Shown piece by piece: positions 1 through 5,048 of a stretch of DNA of 5,048 nt (position 1 is the stretch's first letter; each line of letters opens with the position of its first letter). The notes beneath the pieces are model-generated. The model did no database searches, had not been told where the DNA came from, and worked only from the letters and a program-made list of their open reading frames with translations. The translations under genes and the position numbers were made by a program. The stretch is taken from NCBI GenBank assembly GCA_003512805.1, contig DOOK01000088.1:1-5048 (forward strand), given 5' to 3'. This DNA is from Erwinia sp. (GTDB lineage: Bacteria; Pseudomonadota; Gammaproteobacteria; Enterobacterales; Enterobacteriaceae).

Positions 1-1641
1 ATCAGCCCGTGGAACTTCCCGCTGGCGATCTTTACCGGCCAAATCGCGGCGGCGCTGGCAGCAGGTAACAGCGTGCTGGCCAAGCCTGCCGAGCAGACAC
101 CGCTGGTGGCCGCGGCCGCTGTCGCTATTCTGCATGAGGCGGGCGTACCGGTGGGGGCGCTGCAGCTCCTGCCGGGCCTGGGCGAAACCGTTGGTGCTCA
201 GCTGACCGGTGACGATCGCGTGCGTGGCGTCATGTTTACCGGTTCGACCGCCGTCGCGACGCTGTTGCAGCGTAACCTGGCCGGTCGCCTGGATCCTCAA
301 GGCAGACCAACGCCGCTGATCGCGGAAACCGGCGGCATGAATACCATGATTGTGGATTCCTCGGCGCTGACGGAACAGGTTGTGGTGGATATCGTCGCCT
401 CCGCCTTTGACAGCGCCGGTCAGCGCTGCTCTGCCCTGCGGATGCTCTGCATTCAGGATGACGTTGCCGACCATACGCTGCAAATGCTGCGCGGTGCCAT
501 GGCTGAATGCCGGATGGGCAATCCGGAGCGCCTCTCTACCGATATCGGGCCGGTAATTGACAGCGAAGCGAAAGAGAATATCGAACGCCATATTCAGGCG
601 ATGCGCAGCAAGGGCATGAAAGTGTATCAGGCTGCGTTTAACGATAAGCACGACAGTAAAGAGTGGAAGACCGGCACCTTTGTTCCACCAACACTGATTG
701 AGCTGGAAAACGTCGCGGATCTGGATAAGGAGATTTTCGGGCCTGTTCTGCATGTGGTGCGCTACAACCGCAGCACGCTGCCGAAAATTATTGAGCAGAT
801 TAACGCTTCCGGTTACGGCCTGACGCTGGGCGTGCATACCCGCATTGATGAAACCATCAATCAGGTTACCAGCCGCGCTAAAGTCGGCAATCTGTACGTT
901 AACCGCAATATGGTAGGGGCTGTGGTAGGCGTTCAGCCGTTCGGCGGCGAAGGCCTGTCCGGCACCGGCCCGAAAGCGGGCGGTCCGCTCTATCTCTATC
1001 GCCTGCTGTCGCACCGTCCGGAAGGCGCGCTGAAGCTGACGCTGGACCGTCAGGACGCCGAGCGTCCGGTGGATGCGGCGCTGCGTCCGGTGCTGCTGAC
1101 CACTCATCAGGCACTGACGGAATGGGCGAAGGACAAGCCGGAGCTGGCTGCCGTCTGCAAACAGTTTGCCGAACTTGGCCAGAGCGGTACCGTCCGCCTG
1201 CTGCCAGGCCCGACAGGCGAGCGCAACACCTTTACCCTGCTGCCGCGCGAGCGGGTGGTCTGCCTGGCCGATAACGAGCAGGATGCGCTGGTACAGCTGG
1301 CGGCAGTGACTGCCGTGGGCAGCCGCGCGTTATGGCAGGATGATGAATTGCATCGCGTGCTGGCCAGGAAACTGCCTGCGGCCGTGCAGAGCCGTATCGA
1401 CTTTGCGGTTGAACCGCTGGCGCAGCACAACGAGTTTGAAGCGGTAATTTATCATGGTGATGCCGATCAGCTTCGGTCAGTTTGCGAAACGGTTGCTGCT
1501 CGTGAAGGCGCTATTGTCTCCGTGCAGGGCTTTGCCCGCGGCGAGACCAATCTGCTACTGGAGCGCCTGCTGATTGAACGTTCGCTGAGCGTGAATACCG
1601 CAGCAGCGGGCGGCAATGCCAGCCTGATGACTATCGGCTAA
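1..1641 (+). CDS. putA: Bifunctional proline dehydrogenase / P5C dehydrogenase PutA, C-terminal part (5' truncated by window)
   Basis: The frame is open from base 1 and ends at a TAA, giving the last 546 residues. PutA oxidises proline to P5C and then to glutamate; this part holds the NAD-dependent glutamate-semialdehyde (P5C) dehydrogenase module, an aldehyde dehydrogenase fold. In window numbering I see SPWNFP (2-7, with the oxyanion-hole Asn5), FTGST of the NAD site (79-83), the AETGG glutamate (Glu109), the catalytic cysteine in GQRCSA (Cys143), EIFGPV (244-249) and PFGGEGLSG (313-321). If full length is 1320 residues as in E. coli, these map to Glu883 and Cys917, the known E. coli catalytic positions, so there is no net indel. 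Residues from about 340 form the PutA C-terminal domain, ending in the conserved NTAAAGGNASLMTIG tail. The proline dehydrogenase domain and any N-terminal DNA-binding domain lie outside the window. The gene looks intact, GC-rich and native. Confidence 0.97.
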   Translation: MSPWNFPLAIFTGQIAAALAAGNSVLAKPAEQTPLVAAAAVAILHEAGVPVGALQLLPGLGETVGAQLTGDDRVRGVMFTGSTAVATLLQRNLAGRLDPQGRPTPLIAETGGMNTMIVDSSALTEQVVVDIVASAFDSAGQRCSALRMLCIQDDVADHTLQMLRGAMAECRMGNPERLSTDIGPVIDSEAKENIERHIQAMRSKGMKVYQAAFNDKHDSKEWKTGTFVPPTLIELENVADLDKEIFGPVLHVVRYNRSTLPKIIEQINASGYGLTLGVHTRIDETINQVTSRAKVGNLYVNRNMVGAVVGVQPFGGEGLSGTGPKAGGPLYLYRLLSHRPEGALKLTLDRQDAERPVDAALRPVLLTTHQALTEWAKDKPELAAVCKQFAELGQSGTVRLLPGPTGERNTFTLLPRERVVCLADNEQDALVQLAAVTAVGSRALWQDDELHRVLARKLPAAVQSRIDFAVEPLAQHNEFEAVIYHGDADQLRSVCETVAAREGAIVSVQGFARGETNLLLERLLIERSLSVNTAAAGGNASLMTIG

Positions 1642-1782
1642 CGCGCCCGTCGGCTCCCCCTGTTTTGGTGGTCGGCTGGCGTCACTCGGGGGTGACATCA
1701 CAGGGTCCGGGCTATTTGCCCTTTTGCTGGACTGCTGTACTGTCGCCCTGATGCCCGGCCTCCCGCCACGCAGGCTGATAAC

Positions 1783-1812
1783 AAAAAGGCCGCTTATTAG
1801 CGGCCTTTTTTT
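1783..1812. terminator. Bidirectional rho-independent terminator between putA and the acyltransferase gene
   Basis: A perfect 6-bp stem, GGCCGC (1788-1793) with GCGGCC (1800-1805), encloses the loop TTATTA. It is preceded by five A (1783-1787) and followed by seven T (1806-1812), so it carries a U-tract when read on either strand. It lies 141 bp after the putA stop and 13 bp beyond the stop of the convergent acyltransferase gene, so it probably ends both transcripts. The 1642-1782 stretch before it holds only weak hairpins and no convincing gene. Confidence 0.9.
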
Positions 1813-1825
1813 CCTGTTTTCCCTT

Positions 1826-2899
1826 TCAGGCCTCTGTTTTGACGCGCAGCAGTCGCGGGTAGATAAACAGAATCTTGCCGATACCCCGATTAAGCAGCGT
1901 CCAGACGCCTACCGAACAGCCCGCGCACAGAGCCACCATCACTATCGGAAAACCTGTCGCCCACAGCAGCGAGAAAGCTTTGTTAGCAAACAGCTGGTGA
2001 CGCTCGGCGAACAGAATGGCCGACAGGCCAAAGAATTCGATAAAAATACGGTGCAGCACATAAATTTGCAGCGTGTTCCTGCCCAGCCAGTTAAGCCAGC
2101 TCAGCGTGAAGTAGCGATTCAGTACGCGGCAGGCGGCAATGGAGATAAGGATCGCGATAGCGCACAGGAACAGATTATGGGGAATGCCCAGCATAGCGTG
2201 AAGAATCGACAAGATGAGCAGCCCGGCCCAGGGCAGCAGGTTACGGCGATGCCCTTCGCTCCAGCGTAACAGAATACTGCTGTAAAACGTCCCCAGCAGG
2301 AAGAAGATCAGATACTGCGCAATGCTTTCCGGTCCCCAGCCTGGGATGATTTTTGTCACGGCCGCGTAATTTAACAGAACCGCCACCGTCATCAGGGCGA
2401 CCCGCTGTCTGCGGAACAGTTTGGCGAACACGAAAAAGAGGCCAAGCGCATAAAGGTACCAGGAGGAGCTCATCGCCAGCAGCATTAATTTAACGGACTC
2501 CAGCGGCGTGGCTGCCCAGGCAGCATTCATATTTTGGGACAGCTGTTCACCCATGACTTCGTTTGATACGCCACGGATCAGCAACCACTGAATAATGCCC
2601 CAAAGAAAATAGAGATAGAAAAGATTGGTCACGCGGCTGGTAAAAACCTGTTTCCAGGGCCGGTTAATAATACCATTACTGGCCAACAGGCCAGACACAA
2701 AAAAGAAGGCGGGCATCCGCAGCGGCGAAAGATAATTATTAAAGGCCAGCCAGATTTTTGCTGGCAGAAAGCCTGCGGTCAGCTGCTGCACCGTTTCGGC
2801 ATAGCCGGGCAGGACCACATGGTATAAAACAACAAGCAGTATGCAGAGCCCTTTCAGGCTGTTTATCCAGGCAATATCCTGTTTTTGAGTCGTATTCAT
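1826..2899 (-). CDS. Acyltransferase family 3 inner-membrane protein (YcfT-like)
   Basis: This is a complete 357-residue, very hydrophobic protein with about ten likely membrane segments, roughly at 14-31, 51-72, 93-108, 138-161, 168-183, 194-211, 222-238, 242-258, 276-297 and 310-335. It fits the Acyl_transf_3 family, whose members move acyl groups such as acetyl or succinyl onto extracytoplasmic sugars or other acceptors. Supporting motifs are WINSLKGLCILLVVLYH in helix 1, ending in the family's conserved His27, then LRMPAFFFVSG (60-70), SSSWYLYAL (144-152) and WLGRNTLQIYVLHR (271-284). From memory the closest E. coli protein is YcfT, which has no firmly established function; strict orthology is not shown, so no symbol is given. 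The ATG is supported by GGAGT (+ strand 2906-2910) six bases upstream. The gene is convergent with putA and separated from the tcy operon by a terminator, so it is probably monocistronic. No partner gene (glycan synthesis, export) adjoins it, so the acceptor is unknown. Confidence 0.9.
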   Translation of the reverse strand: MNTTQKQDIAWINSLKGLCILLVVLYHVVLPGYAETVQQLTAGFLPAKIWLAFNNYLSPLRMPAFFFVSGLLASNGIINRPWKQVFTSRVTNLFYLYFLWGIIQWLLIRGVSNEVMGEQLSQNMNAAWAATPLESVKLMLLAMSSSWYLYALGLFFVFAKLFRRQRVALMTVAVLLNYAAVTKIIPGWGPESIAQYLIFFLLGTFYSSILLRWSEGHRRNLLPWAGLLILSILHAMLGIPHNLFLCAIAILISIAACRVLNRYFTLSWLNWLGRNTLQIYVLHRIFIEFFGLSAILFAERHQLFANKAFSLLWATGFPIVMVALCAGCSVGVWTLLNRGIGKILFIYPRLLRVKTEA

Positions 2900-2905
2900 T
2901 ATATT

Positions 2906-2910
2906 ACTCC
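2906..2910 (-). promoter_or_regulatory. Ribosome binding site of the acyltransferase gene
   Basis: The minus strand reads GGAGT-AATATA-ATG, a good Shine-Dalgarno match six bases before the start codon. It supports this ATG over a longer upstream extension in the other frame, whose TAA shares its last base with the ATG. Confidence 0.75.
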
Positions 2911-3031
2911 GACTGTCATCAACTGGGATAACTTAAGGTCACAAACTTTCCCCGAGGCCGGGCTTTTCCTTTTGCCTGGCAATGAAATTACATGGTTAAA
3001 TATTGGTACTAAAGCTGAAAGTACATGATGA

Positions 3032-3060
3032 AATATATAAACTCTGACCGCTGTTGTGAC
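3032..3060 (-). promoter_or_regulatory. Candidate sigma-70 promoter of the acyltransferase gene
   Basis: Read on the minus strand, GTCACA (+ strand 3055-3060, 4 of 6 match to TTGACA) is followed after exactly 17 bases by TATATT (3032-3037, 5 of 6 match to TATAAT). Transcription would start near 3025 and give a leader of about 125 nt. It is the best-spaced pair I found upstream of the gene, but such matches arise by chance in AT-rich DNA. Confidence 0.35.
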
Positions 3061-3073
3061 GGATAATTCCGTC
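3058..3073. promoter_or_regulatory. Inverted repeat overlapping the candidate -35 element (possible operator)
   Basis: Perfect 6-bp arms GACGGA (3058-3063) and TCCGTC (3068-3073) flank TAAT. Outer bases GTG (3056-3058) and CAC (3074-3076) can extend the pairing with a bulge. The left arm shares 3058-3060 with the candidate -35 box of the acyltransferase gene, a position suited to a DNA-binding regulator. I do not recognise the motif as the site of a known regulator. Confidence 0.35.
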
Positions 3074-3161
3074 CACCTGCCCTGATTGCTACTCAGAATA
3101 ATCCCCTTTCCGCAACGAGATTGCACCCTACGCTGAAAATTTGGAATAAGTTAATAAATTA

Positions 3162-3193
3162 TTTTAAGAGGTGGCTTAAGAAGCTTCTTAAAA
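3162..3193. repeat. Perfect 16-bp palindrome within a larger alternative stem
   Basis: TTAAGAAGCTTCTTAA (3176-3191) is its own reverse complement over 16 bases. In addition, 3162-3171 can pair with 3184-3193 over ten positions with one G-T wobble, so two exclusive structures are possible. TTAAGA occurs at 3164-3169, 3176-3181 and again at 3281-3286. No T-run follows in a direction that would make this a terminator of a neighbouring gene. It may be a protein-binding site; function unknown. Confidence 0.5.
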
Positions 3194-3272
3194 AAGAAAG
3201 CCGTGCAGATGAAAGTGCAAGCGGAAGAACTATTTATAAACGAAGAACGGCGATTATATAACGGAGGGGATA

Positions 3273-3294
3273 AAGGATATTTAAGAAAATCCTT
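3273..3294. repeat. Small inverted repeat, 6-bp arms
   Basis: AAGGAT (3273-3278) and ATCCTT (3289-3294) flank a 10-base AT-rich centre that contains TTAAGA. It lies just beyond the tcy terminator. The arms are short enough to be chance in this AT-rich stretch. Confidence 0.25.
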
Positions 3295-3310
3295 ATTCAG
3301 CCTGCGACTG

Positions 3311-3339
3311 AAAAATTGCCGGTTATTACCGGCAATTTT
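3311..3339 (-). terminator. Rho-independent terminator of the tcyJ-tcyL-tcyN operon
   Basis: The stem TTGCCGG (3316-3322) with CCGGCAA (3329-3335) encloses TTATTA and is flanked by A5 (3311-3315) and T4 (3336-3339). Read on the minus strand it gives a 7-bp GC-rich stem, extendable with A-T pairs, followed by TTTTT. It begins six bases beyond the tcyN stop codon. Confidence 0.9.
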
Positions 3340-3345
3340 AGGAGG

Positions 3346-4098
3346 TTATTGCGAAAGGAATTTTTCCAGAAACTGGCGGGTGCGCGGCTCCTGAGGATGG
3401 CTGAACAGCGCTTTTGCGCTGCCCTGCTCCACGATACGCCCGCGATCCATAAAAATGGCGCGGTCGGCAACGTCGCGTGCGAAGCTCATTTCATGCGTGA
3501 CAATGACCATCGTGCGCTTCTCCTGCGCCAGCGCGCGAATGGTGTTAAGCACCTCGCTCACCAGCTCCGGATCCAGCGCCGAGGTCGGTTCATCAAACAA
3601 AATCACCTCGGGACGCATTGCCAACGCTCGGGCAATCGCCACGCGCTGCTGCTGGCCACCAGACAGTTGGCGTGGGTAGCTTGCTTCTCTGCCTGCCAGC
3701 CCGACTTTATCCAGCAGCTGACGGGCCAGCGCCACCGCTTCGGCTTTGGGTTCGCCTTTAACGATAGTCGGCCCTTCAATGATATTTTCCAGCACCGAAC
3801 GATGAGGGAAAAGATTGAAGTTCTGGAAAACAAAGCCCACCTGCTGGCGCAGACGCCGCACCTGTTCCTTTTGCCGGTTCATCCCGGCGGCGGCATCAAT
3901 GCGGATATCACCCACTTTGATGGTACCGCTGTCCGGCGTCTCTAACAGATTAATGCTGCGTAGCAGCGTGGTTTTACCGGAGCCGCTTGGCCCGATAATC
4001 GCCACCACTTCGCCCGAAGCAACCTCCAAATCGATGTCGTGCAGCACCGTATGGCCGTTGAATTTTTTCACCAGCCCGCTCACTTCAATGGCGCTCAT
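3346..4098 (-). CDS. tcyN: Cystine ABC transporter ATP-binding protein TcyN
   Basis: This is a complete 250-residue ATPase of the polar amino acid ABC family, the same length as E. coli TcyN (YecC) and very similar to it from memory. It binds the cytoplasmic side of TcyL and powers L-cystine import. All nucleotide-binding motifs are present: Walker A GPSGSGKT (36-43), Q-loop Gln92 in [12 protein letters not shown], signature LSGGQQQR (145-152), Walker B VILFDE (165-170), D-loop SALD (173-176) and switch His202 in VTHEMSFA. The ATG overlaps the tcyL stop as ATGA, and GGGAGG lies four bases upstream (+ strand 4103-4108), so translation is probably coupled to tcyL but also has its own binding site. 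It is the last gene of the operon, followed at once by a terminator. E. coli work ties this transporter to cystine and related compounds such as diaminopimelate; substrate specificity here is inferred from similarity. Confidence 0.96.
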   Translation of the reverse strand: MSAIEVSGLVKKFNGHTVLHDIDLEVASGEVVAIIGPSGSGKTTLLRSINLLETPDSGTIKVGDIRIDAAAGMNRQKEQVRRLRQQVGFVFQNFNLFPHRSVLENIIEGPTIVKGEPKAEAVALARQLLDKVGLAGREASYPRQLSGGQQQRVAIARALAMRPEVILFDEPTSALDPELVSEVLNTIRALAQEKRTMVIVTHEMSFARDVADRAIFMDRGRIVEQGSAKALFSHPQEPRTRQFLEKFLSQ

Positions 4099-4763
4099 TT
4101 TGCCTCCCGATCCTGGCGGTTAACGTGATTTTCCAGCCTGCTTTGCAGCAGGGAGAGTAAAGTCGCCATCACCCAGTAGATCAGCGAAGCCGCCAGATAC
4201 ATAGTGAAAACTTCCAGCGTGCGTGAGGTAATCAGCTGTGCCTGGCGGAACAGTTCCGGCACCTGAATGGTGGCCGCCAGCGAAGTATCTTTAACCAGGC
4301 TGATAAAGCTGTTACCCAGCGGCGGCAGCGCGGTACGGGCAGCCTGCGGCAGAATAACCCGGCGCAGAGTCTGCCAGCGCGTCATGCCGATACTGGCCGC
4401 CGCTTCCCACTGGCCGCGTTCAATAGCGGCAATAGCGCCGCGCAGCGATTCGGACGCATAAGCCGCCGTATTCAGCGAAAGACCAATCATGGCGGAAGGA
4501 ATGGGATCCAGCTCAATGCCGAACTGCGGCAGGCCGTAATAGATCATAAACAGCTGGGCGATCAGCGGTGTACCGCGAAAAATCGACACATAGAACCGCG
4601 ACAGCCAGGCTATTGGCCAGAAAGCGGAAAGGCGCATCATTGCCAGCACGAAGCCCAGCAGCAGGCCGAAGAACATGCCGCCAATACTGAGCTGGAGGGT
4701 GAAAAGCGTCCCCTTCAGTAAAAATGGTGCTGAGTCCAGCACCAGTTGTAAACTTTCCTGCAT
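4095..4763 (-). CDS. tcyL: Cystine ABC transporter permease TcyL
   Basis: This is a complete 222-residue inner-membrane permease of the His/Glu/Gln/Arg-opine type, the same length as E. coli TcyL (YecS) and nearly identical to it over many stretches from memory. It would form a homodimeric channel for L-cystine and dock TcyN through its EAA loop. Visible features are the first membrane segment (about 14-43), IFRGTPLIAQLFMIYYGLPQ (61-80), a characteristic stretch of this permease family, the EAA loop EAAASIGMT...RRVILPQA (120-141), and VKDTSLAATIQVPELFRQAQ before the last membrane segments. The start ATG shares one base with the tcyJ stop (TAATG). Only a weak GGACG is found, ten bases upstream, which points to re-initiation by ribosomes finishing tcyJ. 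At the other end the TGA overlaps the tcyN start by four bases. In E. coli dcyD sits between tcyJ and tcyL; here nothing does. Confidence 0.96.
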   Translation of the reverse strand: MQESLQLVLDSAPFLLKGTLFTLQLSIGGMFFGLLLGFVLAMMRLSAFWPIAWLSRFYVSIFRGTPLIAQLFMIYYGLPQFGIELDPIPSAMIGLSLNTAAYASESLRGAIAAIERGQWEAAASIGMTRWQTLRRVILPQAARTALPPLGNSFISLVKDTSLAATIQVPELFRQAQLITSRTLEVFTMYLAASLIYWVMATLLSLLQSRLENHVNRQDREAK

Positions 4764-5048
4764 TATTTAGTTACGTCCACGCCAAACCATTTGTCGGAGA
4801 TCTTTGTCAGCGAGCCGTCTTTCTGCATATCTGCAATGGCTTTGTCGACAGCCGCCAGCATATCCGGGTTGCCTTTACGCAGCGCCACGCCTGCTTCCTG
4901 ACGGGAGAAGGCCGGGCCGGCTACCGCCAGCGTTTTACCGGTTTTCTTCACCAGATCCAGCGCGGCCAGACGGTCTACCAGGATCGCATCGATACGACCA
5001 ACGCGCAGATCCTGATATTTAGTCGGGTCGTCGTCATAGGTGCGGATA
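4763..5048 (-). CDS. tcyJ: Cystine-binding periplasmic protein TcyJ, C-terminal part (5' truncated by window)
   Basis: The frame stays open to the window edge, giving the last 94 residues before TAA; if the protein matches E. coli TcyJ (FliY, 266 residues) this is about residues 173-266. The visible part, with IRTYDDDPTKYQDLRVGRID, then AILVDRLAALDLVKKTGKT, FSRQEAGVALRKGNPDML and the ending DKWFGVDVTK, closely follows E. coli TcyJ from memory. It is the end of an SBP_bac_3 amino-acid-binding domain: it closes lobe 1 after the crossover from lobe 2. The protein captures L-cystine in the periplasm and delivers it to TcyL. The signal peptide, most ligand-contacting residues and the operon promoter lie beyond 5048, so regulation cannot be judged here. 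An internal ATG near 4951 should not be taken as the start, because similarity continues upstream of it without a break. Confidence 0.95.
   Translation of the reverse strand, partial: IRTYDDDPTKYQDLRVGRIDAILVDRLAALDLVKKTGKTLAVAGPAFSRQEAGVALRKGNPDMLAAVDKAIADMQKDGSLTKISDKWFGVDVTK

Larger units (their letters stand above)
2900..3345. other. Long AT-rich intergenic spacer between tcyN and the acyltransferase gene
   Basis: This 446-bp stretch has no convincing gene on either strand. By hand count 3121-3300 is 62/180 G+C (34%), against 39/60 (65%) for the first 60 bases of putA. Going left from tcyN it holds the tcy terminator (3311-3339), two inverted repeats (3273-3294 and 3162-3193), an operator-like repeat (3058-3073), a candidate promoter (3032-3060) and an approximately 125-nt leader containing a small inverted repeat (GTACT 3006-3010 with AGTAC 3020-3024). 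A consensus TATAAT also occurs on the minus strand at 3253-3258, but I find no acceptable -35 element at the right distance. Confidence 0.7.

Noticed and set aside
1681..1725. Weak hairpins after putA: GTCAC/GTGAC (1681-1696) and GGGC/GCCC followed by TTTT (1709-1725).
   Set aside because: The stems are only 4-5 bp. The second could weakly assist termination, but the strong terminator at 1783-1812 already explains the end of putA.
1724..2269. A 181-codon plus-strand frame antisense to the acyltransferase 3' end.
   Set aside because: It runs through the terminator and opposite a clear membrane protein gene; its sequence is polar, rich in Gln and Arg, and resembles no family, as expected for a shadow frame.
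2951..2970. CCCG-AGGC-CGGG followed by a T-rich run on the plus strand, resembling a terminator.
   Set aside because: The stem is 4 bp, the T-run is interrupted, and no plus-strand transcript is expected there.
2899..3126. A 75-codon minus-strand frame upstream of the acyltransferase, ending in TAATG overlap with its start.
   Set aside because: It begins with GTG, has no properly spaced ribosome binding site, has no recognisable domain, and would cover the candidate promoter and operator. The stop-start overlap is probably chance, since the acyltransferase has its own GGAGT.
3203..3394. A 63-codon plus-strand frame in the spacer running into the tcyN 3' end.
   Set aside because: It starts with GTG without a ribosome binding site, crosses the tcy terminator and overlaps tcyN antisense. 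The composition looks non-coding.
3316..3945. A 209-codon plus-strand frame opposite tcyN.
   Set aside because: It is the antisense shadow of a fully conserved ABC ATPase, and it starts inside the terminator stem.

Overview
The window reads as an ordinary chromosomal segment from a gammaproteobacterium of the order Enterobacterales. PutA and the three Tcy proteins match my memory of the E. coli K-12 proteins nearly residue for residue over long stretches, with the same lengths where they can be compared. The gene order differs from E. coli, which suggests a relative such as the Erwinia/Pantoea group. That placement is inference, because no rRNA or other marker is present.

Layout. Positions 1-1641 (+) hold the 3' end of putA, covering most of the P5C dehydrogenase domain and the C-terminal domain. 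A short spacer ends in a strong two-way terminator (1783-1812), shared with the convergent gene at 1826-2899 (-). That gene encodes a complete multi-pass membrane acyltransferase of the Acyl_transf_3 family, similar to E. coli YcfT. Upstream of it lies a 446-bp AT-rich spacer (2900-3345) with a candidate promoter, several inverted repeats and the terminator of the next operon. From 3346 to the end of the window (-) is the cystine ABC importer operon, in transcription order tcyJ (partial, binding protein), tcyL (permease) and tcyN (ATPase).

How the genes work together. TcyJ binds cystine in the periplasm, TcyL forms the membrane channel as a dimer, and TcyN hydrolyses ATP to drive uptake. The three genes touch or overlap (TAATG and ATGA junctions), so their translation is probably coupled. 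PutA oxidises proline to glutamate and is functionally separate. The acyltransferase stands alone between two terminators, so it is probably its own transcription unit; its substrate cannot be read from the sequence.

I see no mobile element, CRISPR array, tRNA, rRNA, phage gene or defence system. The points most worth checking are the absence of dcyD between tcyJ and tcyL, the orphan acyltransferase, and the palindromes in its long upstream spacer. None of these amounts to evidence for a new system.
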